Origin: Pseudomonas sp. CHM02
Lineage (GTDB): Bacteria; Pseudomonadota; Gammaproteobacteria; Pseudomonadales; Pseudomonadaceae
Length of the DNA: 64,000 nucleotides
Direction: 5' to 3'
NCBI RefSeq assembly: GCF_000612585.1
Contig: NZ_JFCA01000018.1
Span: 1 to 64,000, forward strand
Positions 63,363 through 64,000 of this stretch are shown here, piece by piece; within the stretch, counting starts at the first letter, position 1, and each line of letters opens with the position of its first letter. The position numbers and the translations under genes were made by a program. Under the pieces are notes generated by a model. The model searched no databases and was not told the DNA's origin. It saw only the letters and a program-made list of their open reading frames with translations.

Positions 63363-64000
63363 TGAAAAAGTTATTCGTTGCACTCATGTTTGCGGCCCTG
63401 CCGCTACTGTCCTTCGCTGCCGAGCATGGCGGCCCGGAGCTGGAAAAAGTCGATATTGACGTGTCTGACAAGGCGGCTATGCAAGACGGCGCACGGACGT
63501 TCGCCAACTATTGCATGGGCTGCCACAGCGCCAAGTTCCAGCGTTACGAGCGGGTGGCCGATGACCTCGGTATTCCCCATGAACTGATGCTGGAGAAACT
63601 GGTGTTCACCGGCGCCAAGATCGGCGACCACATGAACATCGGCATGCAGCCGGCTGATGCCAAGGCCTGGTTCGGTGCCGCACCGCCCGACCTGACCCTG
63701 GTGGCGCGTGTGCGCGGTACCGACTGGCTCTATGGCTACCTGAAGTCCTTCTACGAAGACCCGGCGCGCCCCTGGGGTGTGAACAACCGCGTGTTCCCGA
63801 ACGTCGGCATGCCTAACGTTCTGGTCGGCCTGCAAGGCAGGCAAGTGGTAGGATGCAAGCAGATTCAGGTCGTTGAAGACGGCAAGAAGCAATACGATCC
63901 GTTGACCGGCACGCCTTTGACCCATGAAGCGTGCGATCAACTGAAGATAGAAACCCCAGGTTCGTTGACAGACGAGCAGTTCGACGAGAAGGTCAAGAAC
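63362..64000 (+). CDS. petC: Ubiquinol-cytochrome c reductase, cytochrome c1 subunit (partial, cut by window end)
   Basis: The first 213 residues of cytochrome c1; the frame is open to the last base, so the C-terminal part with the membrane anchor is missing. A signal peptide (MKKLFVALMFAALPLLSFA) is followed by the heme c motif CMGCH (about residues 51-55). Further on, GAAPPDLTLVARVRG and GMPNVLVGLQG are typical of proteobacterial c1. The ATG overlaps the petB stop (TGATG). It hands electrons from the Rieske protein to soluble or bound cytochrome c. Confidence 0.96.
   Translation, partial: MKKLFVALMFAALPLLSFAAEHGGPELEKVDIDVSDKAAMQDGARTFANYCMGCHSAKFQRYERVADDLGIPHELMLEKLVFTGAKIGDHMNIGMQPADAKAWFGAAPPDLTLVARVRGTDWLYGYLKSFYEDPARPWGVNNRVFPNVGMPNVLVGLQGRQVVGCKQIQVVEDGKKQYDPLTGTPLTHEACDQLKIETPGSLTDEQFDEKVKN

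Overview
The window reads as chromosomal DNA of a Pseudomonas of the P. fluorescens complex. The evidence is the high GC content, the order of its housekeeping genes (nadC, a DUF1631 gene, ampD, ampE; the piu genes then speC; the dpp/opdP cluster; roxSR; trpS, zapE; rplM, rpsI, petABC), which I recall as close to the order in P. aeruginosa PAO1, and the many short inverted repeats (REP/REPIN type) between genes. I see no rRNA, tRNA, CRISPR array, transposase or phage gene. The right edge cuts petC.

Layout. 0-7 kb: nadC (NAD synthesis), a DUF1631 protein, ampD and ampE (cell-wall recycling and beta-lactamase signalling) and a chemoreceptor. 7-15 kb: a small zinc-ribbon protein, tatD, and the fructose locus: the repressor FruR/Cra on the minus strand, and a fused EIIA-HPr-EI phosphotransferase, 1-phosphofructokinase and EIIBC permease on the plus strand, with a Cra-type operator between them. 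15-25 kb: a Tat-exported PhoD phosphatase, then an iron-uptake block (a PepSY-flavoreductase fusion, a TonB-dependent catecholate-type receptor, the PiuC dioxygenase and a Sel1-repeat protein), then ornithine decarboxylase speC with an attenuator-like leader. 25-31 kb: a four-gene quaternary-amine/osmoprotectant ABC importer, release factor 3 (prfC) and two small acidic secreted proteins.

31-44 kb: a large peptide-import cluster on the minus strand, with four DppA-type binding proteins, an OpdP/OprD-type porin and dppBCDF. Several strong hairpins lie between its genes and could set unequal expression of binding proteins and membrane parts. 44-48 kb: a 1292-residue protein of the dermonecrotic-toxin-like/DUF6543 type, AT-richer than its surroundings. 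It has a duplicated N-terminal module, a central conserved region, a Pro/Ser/Thr linker and an unassigned C-terminus. It is the best candidate here for an under-described system.

48-64 kb: a SIMPL-domain protein, the quinone/redox two-component pair RoxSR, an SbmA/BacA-type ABC transporter, ZapG/YhcB, a small alpha/beta hydrolase, trpS with an extra C-terminal domain, zapE, a GlxA-type AraC regulator, an acyl-CoA dehydrogenase, an aldo/keto reductase, rplM-rpsI, and petABC of the cytochrome bc1 complex. Most of this is core genome. The accessory-looking parts are the toxin-like gene, the two small acidic proteins and the repeats.
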